From assembly GCA_002299865.1 (NCBI GenBank), contig DBNV01000085.1, positions 26,963 to 35,866 on the forward strand: a stretch of DNA of 8,904 nucleotides. The letters run 5' to 3'. Made by a program: the position numbers and the translations under genes. The notes below the pieces were generated by a model. The model worked only from the letters and a program-made list of their open reading frames with translations. It did not search any database and was not told where the DNA came from. Origin of the DNA: Desulfonatronaceae bacterium UBA663. GTDB lineage: Bacteria > Desulfobacterota > Desulfovibrionia > Desulfovibrionales > Desulfonatronaceae. The first letter of the stretch is position 1. Each line of letters begins with the position of its first letter. Below are positions 1-6,845 of this stretch, one piece after another.

Positions 1-75
1 CCCCCCTCAAGTTTCTTAAGTTGCTGTCTCGCCGCCTCCCTCCGAGACCTCCCGCTCCCACGACTTTTTCCCACC

Positions 76-91
76 TGGTCTGAAACTTGCT
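76..91 (+). promoter_or_regulatory. Candidate sigma-54 (RpoN) -24/-12 promoter upstream of fliR
   Basis: The sequence TGGTCTGAAACTTGCT matches the sigma-54 consensus TGGCACG-N4-TTGCW at the TGG, at the G of position 7, and at the full TTGCT block. The GG-to-GC spacing is correct. Transcription would begin at about 101-103, practically on the fliR ATG, so the message would be nearly leaderless; no Shine-Dalgarno is seen before fliR. Sigma-54 control of flagellar genes is common in Gram-negative bacteria. The site is short and could be chance. The flanking bases 26-75 are strongly pyrimidine-rich and hold no recognisable gene. Confidence 0.3.
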
Positions 92-102
92 CTGTTTCAG
101 CC

Positions 103-882
103 ATGGATTTGTTCACCTTTGATCCCAACACCATCCTCAGCTTTTTTTTGACGCTGTTTCGGGTCAGCCTCCTGGTTTTTCTGCTGCCGTTTTTCGGAGG
201 CCAAAACATCCCGGTCCCGGTCAAAGCCGCGCTATGCCTGGTTCTTTCCCTGGGACTATGGCCGCATCTGTCTTTTGCTGCGGATATGTTCCCGGCCCAT
301 CCGTTCATGATCGCCCTGATGATTCTCGGCGAACTGCTTCTGGGGCTGATTCTGGGATTGATCGTCCGGATACTGTTCGCCGCCATTCAGACCGGGGGCC
401 AATTGATAGGCTTTCAAATGGGTTTTGCCCTGGCTAATATCGTTGATCCCAAGACAGGGGTCAACCAAGCGGTGACGGCCCATTTTTTGTATATGACCGC
501 CCTGCTGATGTTCTTAAGCCTCAACGGCCATCTGTACCTGCTCCACGCCCTGACCAAAAGCTTCGCCCTGGTGCCTCCCGGAGGTCTTTTGATCACGCCG
601 GCCTTAAGCGAACAACTGCTCCAGTTTTCCAGTCAAATTTTTGTCCTGGCCATCAAGATTGCCAGCCCCGTGATGATCGCCCTGTTCTTGGTGGATTTGG
701 CCTTGGCTCTTATAGCCAAGGCTGCGCCGCAGATGAACGTGATCTTTGTCGGATTTCCCTTAAAAATCGCCGTGGGTTTCTTTTTTCTAGGGATGTTGTT
801 CACCATCCTGGCCCTGTATATTGAGGATTTCATCCTGCAACTCGGCCCGATATTTGACGGAATCATGCGCAGCGGCACCTGA
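103..882 (+). CDS. fliR: Flagellar export gate protein FliR
   Basis: FliR is an inner-membrane subunit of the flagellar type III secretion gate. With FliP and FliQ it forms the helical export channel at the centre of the basal body. The 259-residue product has the family's usual length and is almost entirely hydrophobic, with several membrane segments (about residues 11-31, 38-57, 65-95, 125-145, 175-205 and 212-240). It carries the characteristic central stretch GFQMGFALANIVDP followed by a polar segment with TGVNQ. The ATG at 103 gives the normal FliR N terminus (MDLF then hydrophobic). The frame stays open upstream to position 1, but that translation is proline/serine-rich and unlike FliR. 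There is no Shine-Dalgarno; the start lies in a CC-ATG context. flhB follows after 16 nt. fliP and fliQ are not in the window, so they must lie elsewhere or upstream. Confidence 0.96.
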   Translation: MDLFTFDPNTILSFFLTLFRVSLLVFLLPFFGGQNIPVPVKAALCLVLSLGLWPHLSFAADMFPAHPFMIALMILGELLLGLILGLIVRILFAAIQTGGQLIGFQMGFALANIVDPKTGVNQAVTAHFLYMTALLMFLSLNGHLYLLHALTKSFALVPPGGLLITPALSEQLLQFSSQIFVLAIKIASPVMIALFLVDLALALIAKAAPQMNVIFVGFPLKIAVGFFFLGMLFTILALYIEDFILQLGPIFDGIMRSGT

Positions 883-898
883 AACGGACATATAAGCC

Positions 899-1984
899 AT
901 GCCTCAGAGCGATCCGAGCAGAACAGAAACAGCCACCGACAAACAACGCAACAAGGCCAGAGAAAAAGGCAACGTCCCCCGTAGCCAGGACTTGTCCAAT
1001 ATCATGGTGCTGTTGGGCGGCTTCCTGACCCTGTTCTTACTGATTCAGATCATGGCCGAGCAGATGCGCGACTTGTTCGTCTGGTCCTTCAGCGAAAATC
1101 TGTCCACGCAGTTCGCCCCGGAATCCATTTATTACCTGTTCCTAACCATCTCCGGAAAACTGGCCCTGATGCTCCTGCCGGTGATGCTCGTCTGCGCCCT
1201 GATAGCCTTTCTCACCGTGCGCCTTCAGGTTGGACACCTTTGGACATTGAAGGTCTTCAAGATGTTCAAAAATCTCCCACAAAACTTCAACATTATCAAT
1301 GGATTGAAGCGGCTGTTCTTCAGCACGCAAACGGTGGTCCGCTTGCTGCGCAGCCTCTTGCAGACCATCGCCGTGGGATTTGCGTCCTACCTCGTCCTCA
1401 AGCAGGAGACTCTCAACATCATTCCGCTCTTTTATCAGGATGCCGAGACCGTGACCGCCCACATGCTCTTGGCCGCGGCGAAAATGGTCGCCTACACCCT
1501 GGCGCCCATGTTGATCATAAGCATCGCGGACTTGATCTACACAAGATGGGACTACGAAGAAAATCTGAAAATGACTAAAGCCGAGGTCAAGGACGAGCAC
1601 AAACAGACCGAGGGCGATCCGATGATCAAGTACGAACAGCGCCAGAAAATGCTCCAGGCGAGGCAGAAACGCATGTTGGAGAGCGTGCCCAAGGCCGATG
1701 TGGTGATCACCAACCCGATGCATCTGGCCATCGCCCTACGCTACAATTCACTGGAGGCCCCATCGCCGGTGGTCCTGGCCAAAGGCGCCAATTTCATGGC
1801 CGAAAAGATTAAGGACATCGCCCGGGAACATCATATCCCCCTGCGGGAAAACAAACCCCTGGCACAGGCCTTGTATAAAAGCGTGGATGTCGGAGCGATG
1901 ATTCCCGAGGAACTCTTCCAGGCCGTAGCCGCGGTTCTGGCGCAACTGCCAAAATTCAGACGGCGGCAGTCTTCCTCCTGGTGA
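899..1984 (+). CDS. flhB: Flagellar export switch protein FlhB (NPMH variant)
   Basis: FlhB is the export-gate component that switches substrate specificity from rod/hook to filament proteins. The 361-residue product has the family layout: a basic N-terminal segment (RTETATDKQRNKAREKGNVPRS, residues about 8-29), four membrane segments (about 34-55, 85-107, 143-165, 185-210), and a cytoplasmic domain starting with the family signature KMTKAEVKDEHKQTEGDP (about 224-241). The autocleavage site, normally Asn-Pro-Thr-His, reads NPMH at residues 272-275 (bases 1712-1723). The Asn and Pro that carry out the cleavage are kept, but Thr is Met. The C-terminal fragment continues with the usual LAIALRY and ends in a basic tail. 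The ATG at 899 gives the right N terminus, although its ribosome site is weak (CGGA about 10 nt upstream). A 64-nt gap separates it from flhA. Confidence 0.96.
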   Translation: MPQSDPSRTETATDKQRNKAREKGNVPRSQDLSNIMVLLGGFLTLFLLIQIMAEQMRDLFVWSFSENLSTQFAPESIYYLFLTISGKLALMLLPVMLVCALIAFLTVRLQVGHLWTLKVFKMFKNLPQNFNIINGLKRLFFSTQTVVRLLRSLLQTIAVGFASYLVLKQETLNIIPLFYQDAETVTAHMLLAAAKMVAYTLAPMLIISIADLIYTRWDYEENLKMTKAEVKDEHKQTEGDPMIKYEQRQKMLQARQKRMLESVPKADVVITNPMHLAIALRYNSLEAPSPVVLAKGANFMAEKIKDIAREHHIPLRENKPLAQALYKSVDVGAMIPEELFQAVAAVLAQLPKFRRRQSSSW

Positions 1985-2010
1985 TTTTCAGGACAGGACA
2001 CAAGGGGTTT

Positions 2011-2043
2011 AAGCGTCACCTAAGCTTTGTAAAACAAGCGTCA
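2011..2043 (+). repeat. 8-bp direct repeat in the flhB-flhA gap
   Basis: AAGCGTCA occurs at 2011-2018 and again at 2036-2043, 25 bases apart, within the 64-nt gap before flhA. Between the copies, GCTTTGT at 2024-2030 can pair with ACAAGC at 2034-2039 across an AAA loop with one bulged T, giving a weak hairpin. No Shine-Dalgarno is visible before flhA. The repeat could be a regulator site, a relic of a small duplication, or chance. Confidence 0.3.
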
Positions 2044-2048
2044 AAACC

Positions 2049-4157
2049 ATGGCTCAACTCGCGGCAAGCACCATAAAAAAAATAGATTACCCCCGCTTCT
2101 CCGGATCCGGGAACATCTTCCTGGCCTCGGGCGTGGCGACCATCCTGTTCGTGTTGCTCATCCCCTTGCCCACCATGGTGCTGGACGCCATGCTGACCTT
2201 GAGCATCTCCCTGGGATTCGTGATCCTCTTGTCGGTCATGTACATGCGCTCTCCCCTGGAGTTTTCCATCTTCCCCTCCCTGATCCTGGTGACCACGTTG
2301 TTTCGTCTGGCCCTAAACGTGGCTTCCACCCGCTTAATCCTGCTGCACGGCGAAGTAGGACCTGGCGCAGCCGGGAAGGTCATCGAAGCCTTTGGCCAAC
2401 TCATGGTCGGCGGCAATTACATCGTCGGCGTGATCATCTTCCTGGTGATCTTCATCCTGAATAAAATGGTCATCACCGCGGGCACGACCCGCATCGCCGA
2501 AGTTGCTGCGCGATTCACCCTGGACGCCATGCCCGGCAAACAGATGGCCATCGAGGCGGACCTCAACGCCGGCTTGATCAACGAGCAGGAAGCCAAGCGT
2601 TCCCGCGAATCCATCCGCAAGGAGGCCGATTTCTACGGAGCCATGGACGGCGCGGCCAAGTTCGTATCCGGAGACGTCACGGCGAGCATAATCATCGCCG
2701 TGGTGAACATCGTCGGCGGTCTGCTCATCGGTGTCTTTCAAAAAGGCATGGCCTGGGGCGACGCCGCGACGACCTTCACCATCCTGACCGTCGGCGACGG
2801 ATTGGTGGCTCAGATTCCCTCGCTGATGATCTCCACTTCGGCGGGCATCGTCGTCAGCCGGGCCGCCGCCGAAGCGGATATGGGCCAAGAATTCCTGGAG
2901 CAGTTGACCCGACACTTCATGGCCCTGCGCTTGGTGGCGGTAATCCTGTTCATCCTCAGTCTGGTGCCGGGCATGCCCACGCTGATCTTCATCCTCTTTG
3001 CCGGGCTGCTTTGGGGCATATCCATCATTGCCAGCCGCCAGCACCAAGCCGCCGAAAAAATGGCCGCTCAGGAAGGCAAGCCCAAGTCGCCCAGCCTGGA
3101 CACGCCCGAGGAAGTGCAGGCCCTGTTGCCCCTGGATGTCCTGGAAATGGAAGTCGGCTACGGCCTGATCCCCTTGGTGGACGAAGACCAAAACGGCAAC
3201 CTGCTGGCCCGGATCAGATCCATCCGCCGCCAGTTCGCCCTGGATATGGGCGTGATCATTCCGTCCCTGCATCTGCGCGACAACTTGCAGCTCAAGCCGG
3301 GGCAATACGTAATCCTGATCAAGAGAAACCAGGTGGCTTCCGCTGAAATTTTGATCGATCACTATCTGGCCATGGATCCGGGCGATGCCAAACATCGCAT
3401 CCAGGGTGTGGAAACCAAGGAGCCGGCCTTCAACCTGCCGGCGTTGTGGATCCCGGAACGTCAAAAAGACGAAGCCATGCTGGCGGGTTACACCGTGGTC
3501 GACCCGTCCACCGTAGTGGCCACCCATGTGACCGAGGTCTTTCGTCGCAATTTGTCCGAATTCCTGGGCCGCCAAGAAGTGCAGGCCCTGCTGGACAACC
3601 TGGCCAAAAGAGCGCCCAAGGCCGTGGAGGAACTGGTCCCCGGAATCATGATCCTGGGCACGGTGCAGCGGGTGCTCCAGAATCTGGTGCGCGAGAATGT
3701 CTCCATCAGGGACATGCTGACCATTGTGGAAACCCTGGCCGACTTCGGACCATCCATCAAGGACCCGGATCTGCTGACCGAATATGTGCGCGTCCGCATG
3801 GCCCGGACCATTGTCAAGCCGTATCTTTCTCCGGACAGAACCCTCCCGGTGATCATTCTGGATCAGGAATGGGAGCGGCTGTTACAGGACAACCTGCGCA
3901 AGGCGGACCAGACCACATACCTGAACATTGATCCCACTCTGGCCCAGAAACTGATTCAGGGGATGCAGGCGTCCATGGAAAAGGCCATGCTTTCCGAAGG
4001 GCAACCCGTGGTCTTGACCACCCCCAGCCTCAGGCCGCATCTGGCCCAGCTGGTCACCCGCTTCATCCCGACACTGCCCATTATTTCCCAGGCCGAGATC
4101 CCTTCGGGAATCAACCTGCACTCCGCCGCCACGGTGAGGATGAATCATGCAGGTTAA
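2049..4157 (+). CDS. flhA: Flagellar export gate protein FlhA
   Basis: FlhA is the large export-gate protein. It forms a nonameric cytoplasmic ring that receives chaperone-substrate complexes, and it couples proton flow to export. The 702-residue product matches the family length. Residues about 25-330 are membrane-rich and include the early FHIPEP-family stretch FRLALNVASTRLILLHGE. The conserved cytoplasmic loop includes DAMPGKQMAI (159-168) and FYGAMDGAAKF (195-205). Asp200 in that loop aligns by context with the conserved loop Asp implicated in proton use in Salmonella FlhA. The soluble domain begins near 358 (LLPLDVLEMEVGYGL) and runs to the end. No in-frame start exists between the TAA at 2010-2012 and the ATG at 2049, so this start is firm although there is no Shine-Dalgarno. 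The last 11 bases overlap flhF. Confidence 0.97.
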   Translation: MAQLAASTIKKIDYPRFSGSGNIFLASGVATILFVLLIPLPTMVLDAMLTLSISLGFVILLSVMYMRSPLEFSIFPSLILVTTLFRLALNVASTRLILLHGEVGPGAAGKVIEAFGQLMVGGNYIVGVIIFLVIFILNKMVITAGTTRIAEVAARFTLDAMPGKQMAIEADLNAGLINEQEAKRSRESIRKEADFYGAMDGAAKFVSGDVTASIIIAVVNIVGGLLIGVFQKGMAWGDAATTFTILTVGDGLVAQIPSLMISTSAGIVVSRAAAEADMGQEFLEQLTRHFMALRLVAVILFILSLVPGMPTLIFILFAGLLWGISIIASRQHQAAEKMAAQEGKPKSPSLDTPEEVQALLPLDVLEMEVGYGLIPLVDEDQNGNLLARIRSIRRQFALDMGVIIPSLHLRDNLQLKPGQYVILIKRNQVASAEILIDHYLAMDPGDAKHRIQGVETKEPAFNLPALWIPERQKDEAMLAGYTVVDPSTVVATHVTEVFRRNLSEFLGRQEVQALLDNLAKRAPKAVEELVPGIMILGTVQRVLQNLVRENVSIRDMLTIVETLADFGPSIKDPDLLTEYVRVRMARTIVKPYLSPDRTLPVIILDQEWERLLQDNLRKADQTTYLNIDPTLAQKLIQGMQASMEKAMLSEGQPVVLTTPSLRPHLAQLVTRFIPTLPIISQAEIPSGINLHSAATVRMNHAG
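4136..4140 (+). promoter_or_regulatory. Ribosome binding site of flhF inside flhA
   Basis: GAGGA lies 6 nt before the ATG at 4147 and within the last codons of flhA. It supports ATG 4147 as the flhF start and indicates translational coupling through the 11-nt overlap. Confidence 0.7.
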
Positions 4158-5235
4158 GACTTTTCGCGGACCGGATGCCAGGACCGTCCTCAACCGGATT
4201 CGGGAGGAACTGGGGCCGGACGCGGTCATCTTGAGCACCCAGAACACTTCGGAGAGCGGACAGCCTCAGTGCGAGATCATGGCCGCCTTGGAGCTGGCTG
4301 CGGGAGGCAACGGCGCCCCCTCAAACGGCGGTGCTTTTCCCGGCTGGCATGAGCTGCATCAGGAATGGAGCGTGCTTAAAGAACACCTGTTCAGTGTTCT
4401 CAAGACCCAGGCGGATTACGCCTTGCTCACGCCAAGACAACGCCAATCCATGGAATGTCTGGAACGCCAAGGGATGGTCCCCGAGGTATCCATGCATCTC
4501 TGGAAATCCCTCAAGGACGCCCCGGAAGCATCCATCCTGGAGGCGTTGCGAGGCGTTGTCCGGACGAAACCTTGGAACGAAAAACATTGGCCGGGGACGA
4601 TGCATGCGTTCGCCGGACCTCATGGTGTGGGCAAGACATCATCGTTGCTGCGCTTGGCCTTGAATATGCGCCGCAAGCAGCCGGCCCCGCGCATCTGTCT
4701 GGCTAATGCCGATCAACAACACGGCAAGGGACGCCTGCTCCTGCAACATTACGCCGAATTGAGCGAACTGCCGTTCATGGACTTGCGCACTCCGAAGGAC
4801 TGGCGCGCACTGCTTTTGGAAGCAAGGCACTACGACAAGATATTCATTGACCTGCCCGGTTTGTCCCGCTCGGAAAACCTGGAGAACTGGCTGGCTCGGA
4901 AGGAATTCGTCCTGCCAAACGAGGCCTGCGTGCATTTGGTGCTCAATCCGCATTACGCAACAGATTGCCTGAAACGCTTCGCCAAACGCTTCCGGGTCCC
5001 GCATTCGGGCAGCCTCATCTGGGCCAAACTGGATGAGGCGGAAGCCTTCGGCGCCCTGGTCAATTTGGGATACACCACCCGCTTGCCCGTTTCAGCATTG
5101 TGTTACGGAACCTCCCTGACCTCAAGCTTGGCTTTAGCCGACGACAAGACGCTGTGGAAGCTGATCTTCACGCACCGCCTGCCGGAAGGCAACACCCAGG
5201 ACAGACGACAATGCCCAAAAAATCTTGTATCATGA
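4147..5235 (+). CDS. flhF: Flagellar placement SRP-type GTPase FlhF, divergent
   Basis: FlhF is the third SRP-family GTPase, beside Ffh and FtsY. It sets where, and helps set how many, flagella form. The 362-residue product begins with a clear FlhF B domain (MQVKTFRGPDARTVLNRIREEL, then GPDAVILST). The NG domain follows after a linker. G1 is intact: GPHGVGKTS at 157-165. The other motifs are altered. G2, usually DTYR or DTFR, reads DQQH (189-192), keeping Asp but losing Thr and Arg. G3, usually DTAGR, reads DLPGLSR (235-241). G4, usually TKLD, reads AKLDEA (293-298). The closing loop, usually a TTGQ-like stretch, reads SALCYGT (316-322). GTP binding remains plausible; efficient hydrolysis is doubtful. 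The start is firm (family-like N terminus, GAGGA site). It overlaps flhA by 11 nt, and flhG starts about 28 nt after its stop. Confidence 0.9.
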   Translation: MQVKTFRGPDARTVLNRIREELGPDAVILSTQNTSESGQPQCEIMAALELAAGGNGAPSNGGAFPGWHELHQEWSVLKEHLFSVLKTQADYALLTPRQRQSMECLERQGMVPEVSMHLWKSLKDAPEASILEALRGVVRTKPWNEKHWPGTMHAFAGPHGVGKTSSLLRLALNMRRKQPAPRICLANADQQHGKGRLLLQHYAELSELPFMDLRTPKDWRALLLEARHYDKIFIDLPGLSRSENLENWLARKEFVLPNEACVHLVLNPHYATDCLKRFAKRFRVPHSGSLIWAKLDEAEAFGALVNLGYTTRLPVSALCYGTSLTSSLALADDKTLWKLIFTHRLPEGNTQDRRQCPKNLVS

Positions 5236-5249
5236 CGAACCATCCCGAC

Positions 5250-5254
5250 AGGAG
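5250..5254 (+). promoter_or_regulatory. Ribosome binding site deciding the flhG start
   Basis: AGGAG stands 9 nt before the ATG at 5264. This favours that ATG over the upstream in-frame TTG at 5225, which would overlap the end of flhF, and over GTG 5258, which is only 3 nt from the site. Confidence 0.7.
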
Positions 5255-5263
5255 ACCGTGCCC

Positions 5264-6076
5264 ATGAAACGACGCGACCCCCTGGTGCTCTCCGTAACCT
5301 CCGGAAAGGGGGGAGTGGGGAAAACCAACCTTGCCATCAATTTAGCCTACACCCTGCAACACATGGGGCGGAAGGTTCTGCTTCTGGACGCGGACCTCGG
5401 CTTGGCCAACGTGGATATTATGCTGGGATTGACTCCACAGTATAACATTTTTCATCTGTTGCACCATGAAAAAAGTCTGGACGACGTACTCGTGCGCACG
5501 GACTATGGCTTCTCTATTTTACCTGCATCGTCGGGCGTTCCGGAAATGCTTGCCTTGTCCACCGGGCAGAAGCTTGAACTCATCGAGGCCCTGGAGCCCT
5601 TGGGAGCCGAAACCGATATCTTGCTTGTGGACACCGGGGCCGGGATCGGTGATACTGTTCTATATTTCAACATCGCGGTGCAGGAGCGACTCCTGGTGAT
5701 CACCCCGGAGCCGACATCCCTGACCGACGCCTATGCAACTATCAAGGTGTTGCATAGGAAATACGGCGTAAACAGGTTCAAGGTGGCCGTAAACATGACC
5801 GCGGAGCCTAAACAGGTCAAGCAAATCTTTGGGCGGCTGGCCGTGGCTTGCGACAAGTTTCTGAATGACGTCTCTCTGGACCTGGCCGGCTGCATTCCGC
5901 TGGATGCGGCGGCCAGACGGGCGGTAACCAGCCAGGTTCCCTTCTGCCACGCCGCTCCTGATTCTCCGGCGGCCCGGGGAGTGCGGGACATGGCGAAAAG
6001 CATCCTGTCCTGGCAAGCGACGAAAACCGATGGCAACATCAAGTTCTTCTGGAAAAAGCTTCTGTTCAACGATTGA
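5264..6076 (+). CDS. flhG: Flagellar number regulator FlhG (FleN/YlxH), MinD-type ATPase
   Basis: FlhG is a MinD/ParA-type ATPase that partners FlhF and limits the number of flagella. From ATG 5264 the product is 270 residues; an upstream TTG at 5225 would add 13. It has the deviant Walker A GKGGVGKT (14-21, signature Lys15 and Lys20), DADLGLANVD (42-51) and the Walker B-type DTGAG (123-127), typical of FlhG. The C-terminal 259-270 (IKFFWKKLLFND) is short, basic and amphipathic, like a MinD-style membrane-targeting helix. The N terminus goes straight from MKRRDPLVLS into the first strand. The DQAxxLR-like activator helix that stimulates FlhF in other species is absent, and reading further upstream in frame does not supply it. 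Its last 47 bases are shared with fliA in another frame. Confidence 0.92.
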   Translation: MKRRDPLVLSVTSGKGGVGKTNLAINLAYTLQHMGRKVLLLDADLGLANVDIMLGLTPQYNIFHLLHHEKSLDDVLVRTDYGFSILPASSGVPEMLALSTGQKLELIEALEPLGAETDILLVDTGAGIGDTVLYFNIAVQERLLVITPEPTSLTDAYATIKVLHRKYGVNRFKVAVNMTAEPKQVKQIFGRLAVACDKFLNDVSLDLAGCIPLDAAARRAVTSQVPFCHAAPDSPAARGVRDMAKSILSWQATKTDGNIKFFWKKLLFND

Positions 6077-6842
6077 TGCAAGGCAACGCTTTGAAGCCGG
6101 CCAACTGCCATGGACCAGTTGCGACGCGGCCTCCCGTGGAGCCATCGTCGGCCACTACGCCCCGAAGATAAAAATTATCGCCCTGCGCATGAAGGCCAAG
6201 CTGCCCCATCACGTTGAGCTGGCCGAACTCATGAGCGCGGGCAGTCTTGGATTGATCGAGGCCCTGGAAAAATTCAGGCCCGACCTGGGCATCAAATTCG
6301 AGACATATGCCGCAAACAGAATCAAGGGGGCCATGCTGGACGAACTGCGTCGCATGGACTGGTTCACCCGCAGTCTGCGGCATAGGGTCAGGGTGTTGGA
6401 GGACAGCGTCAGAAAAACCGAGCAGTTCACCGGGCATACGCCGAGCATCCAGGACTTGCAGACCATGACCGGATTCTCGGCCAAGGAAGTGGAACAGGGC
6501 CTGGAAGCCTTGCAGAATCAAGTCTGCATCAGCCTGGAAGCCATTGAGGAGAGCCTGCTTCGATCCCAGGACGGCCAGGAAAGTGATCCTTTTTCCCATG
6601 CCCTGAAGCAAGAACTCATTGACAAACTTGCTCAACTTATCGATGAATTGACTCCCCGCGAACAAATGGTGCTTTCTTTGTATTACGCGGACGAATTGAA
6701 CATGCGGGAGGCGGCCATGGTCATGGATGTCACCGAAGGAAGGGTGTCTCAGCTCCACTCCCAGGCACTGGCCAAACTCCGCAAGAAATTCCGCAACTTC
6801 GCCGAGTACATCCATCACTCCCCCGCCCGAAAAGGAGATTAA
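6030..6842 (+). CDS. fliA: Flagellar sigma factor FliA (sigma-28)
   Basis: FliA directs RNA polymerase to late flagellar and chemotaxis promoters once the hook-basal body is complete. The product shows sigma-70-family region 2 (HHVELAELMSAGSLGLIEAL, then KFETYAANRIKGAMLDELRR and DWFTRSLR, the FliA hallmark), a region 3 stretch, and region 4 with LTPREQMVLSLYY and the helix-turn-helix TEGRVSQLHSQALAKLR. ATG 6030 is the only ordinary start near the expected N terminus. It lies 47 nt inside flhG and has no strong ribosome site, so translation probably depends on coupling. The ATG at 6076, which overlaps the flhG stop, is in the wrong frame and stops early. An unusual ATT start at 6072 cannot be excluded; the exact N terminus is uncertain by up to about 14 residues. 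cheY begins 3 nt after the stop. Confidence 0.93.
   Translation: MATSSSSGKSFCSTIDARQRFEAGQLPWTSCDAASRGAIVGHYAPKIKIIALRMKAKLPHHVELAELMSAGSLGLIEALEKFRPDLGIKFETYAANRIKGAMLDELRRMDWFTRSLRHRVRVLEDSVRKTEQFTGHTPSIQDLQTMTGFSAKEVEQGLEALQNQVCISLEAIEESLLRSQDGQESDPFSHALKQELIDKLAQLIDELTPREQMVLSLYYADELNMREAAMVMDVTEGRVSQLHSQALAKLRKKFRNFAEYIHHSPARKGD
6831..6838 (+). promoter_or_regulatory. Strong ribosome binding site of cheY
   Basis: AAAGGAGA, within the last codons of fliA, has its GGAG core 8 nt before the cheY ATG at 6846. It is the best Shine-Dalgarno in the window and suggests that CheY is made at a higher level than its neighbours. Confidence 0.8.
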
Positions 6843-6845
6843 AAA

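Noticed and set aside
3..83. End of an upstream gene reading into the window and stopping at 81-83
   Set aside because: Twenty-six Pro/Arg/Leu-rich codons with no recognisable family signal; one of the other + frames is also open here, so it cannot be supported.
2334..3575. 413-codon open frame on the minus strand opposite flhA
   Set aside because: It lies wholly opposite a clear FlhA, its product is His/Gly/Asp/Gln-rich and resembles no protein, and GC-biased third positions in flhA explain the lack of stops.
3446..3931. 161-codon + frame inside flhA
   Set aside because: It is a Gly/Pro/Arg/His-rich shadow of the FlhA coding frame with no ribosome site.
5225..5263. TTG start giving a 13-residue longer FlhG
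   Set aside because: It overlaps the flhF end, uses a rare start, and the AGGAG at 5250-5254 is well placed for ATG 5264.
6076..6171. ATG overlapping the flhG stop as a fliA start
   Set aside because: It is out of frame with fliA and reaches a stop after about 31 codons; the fliA frame upstream of this point reads as a normal FliA N terminus, so a frameshift is not indicated.
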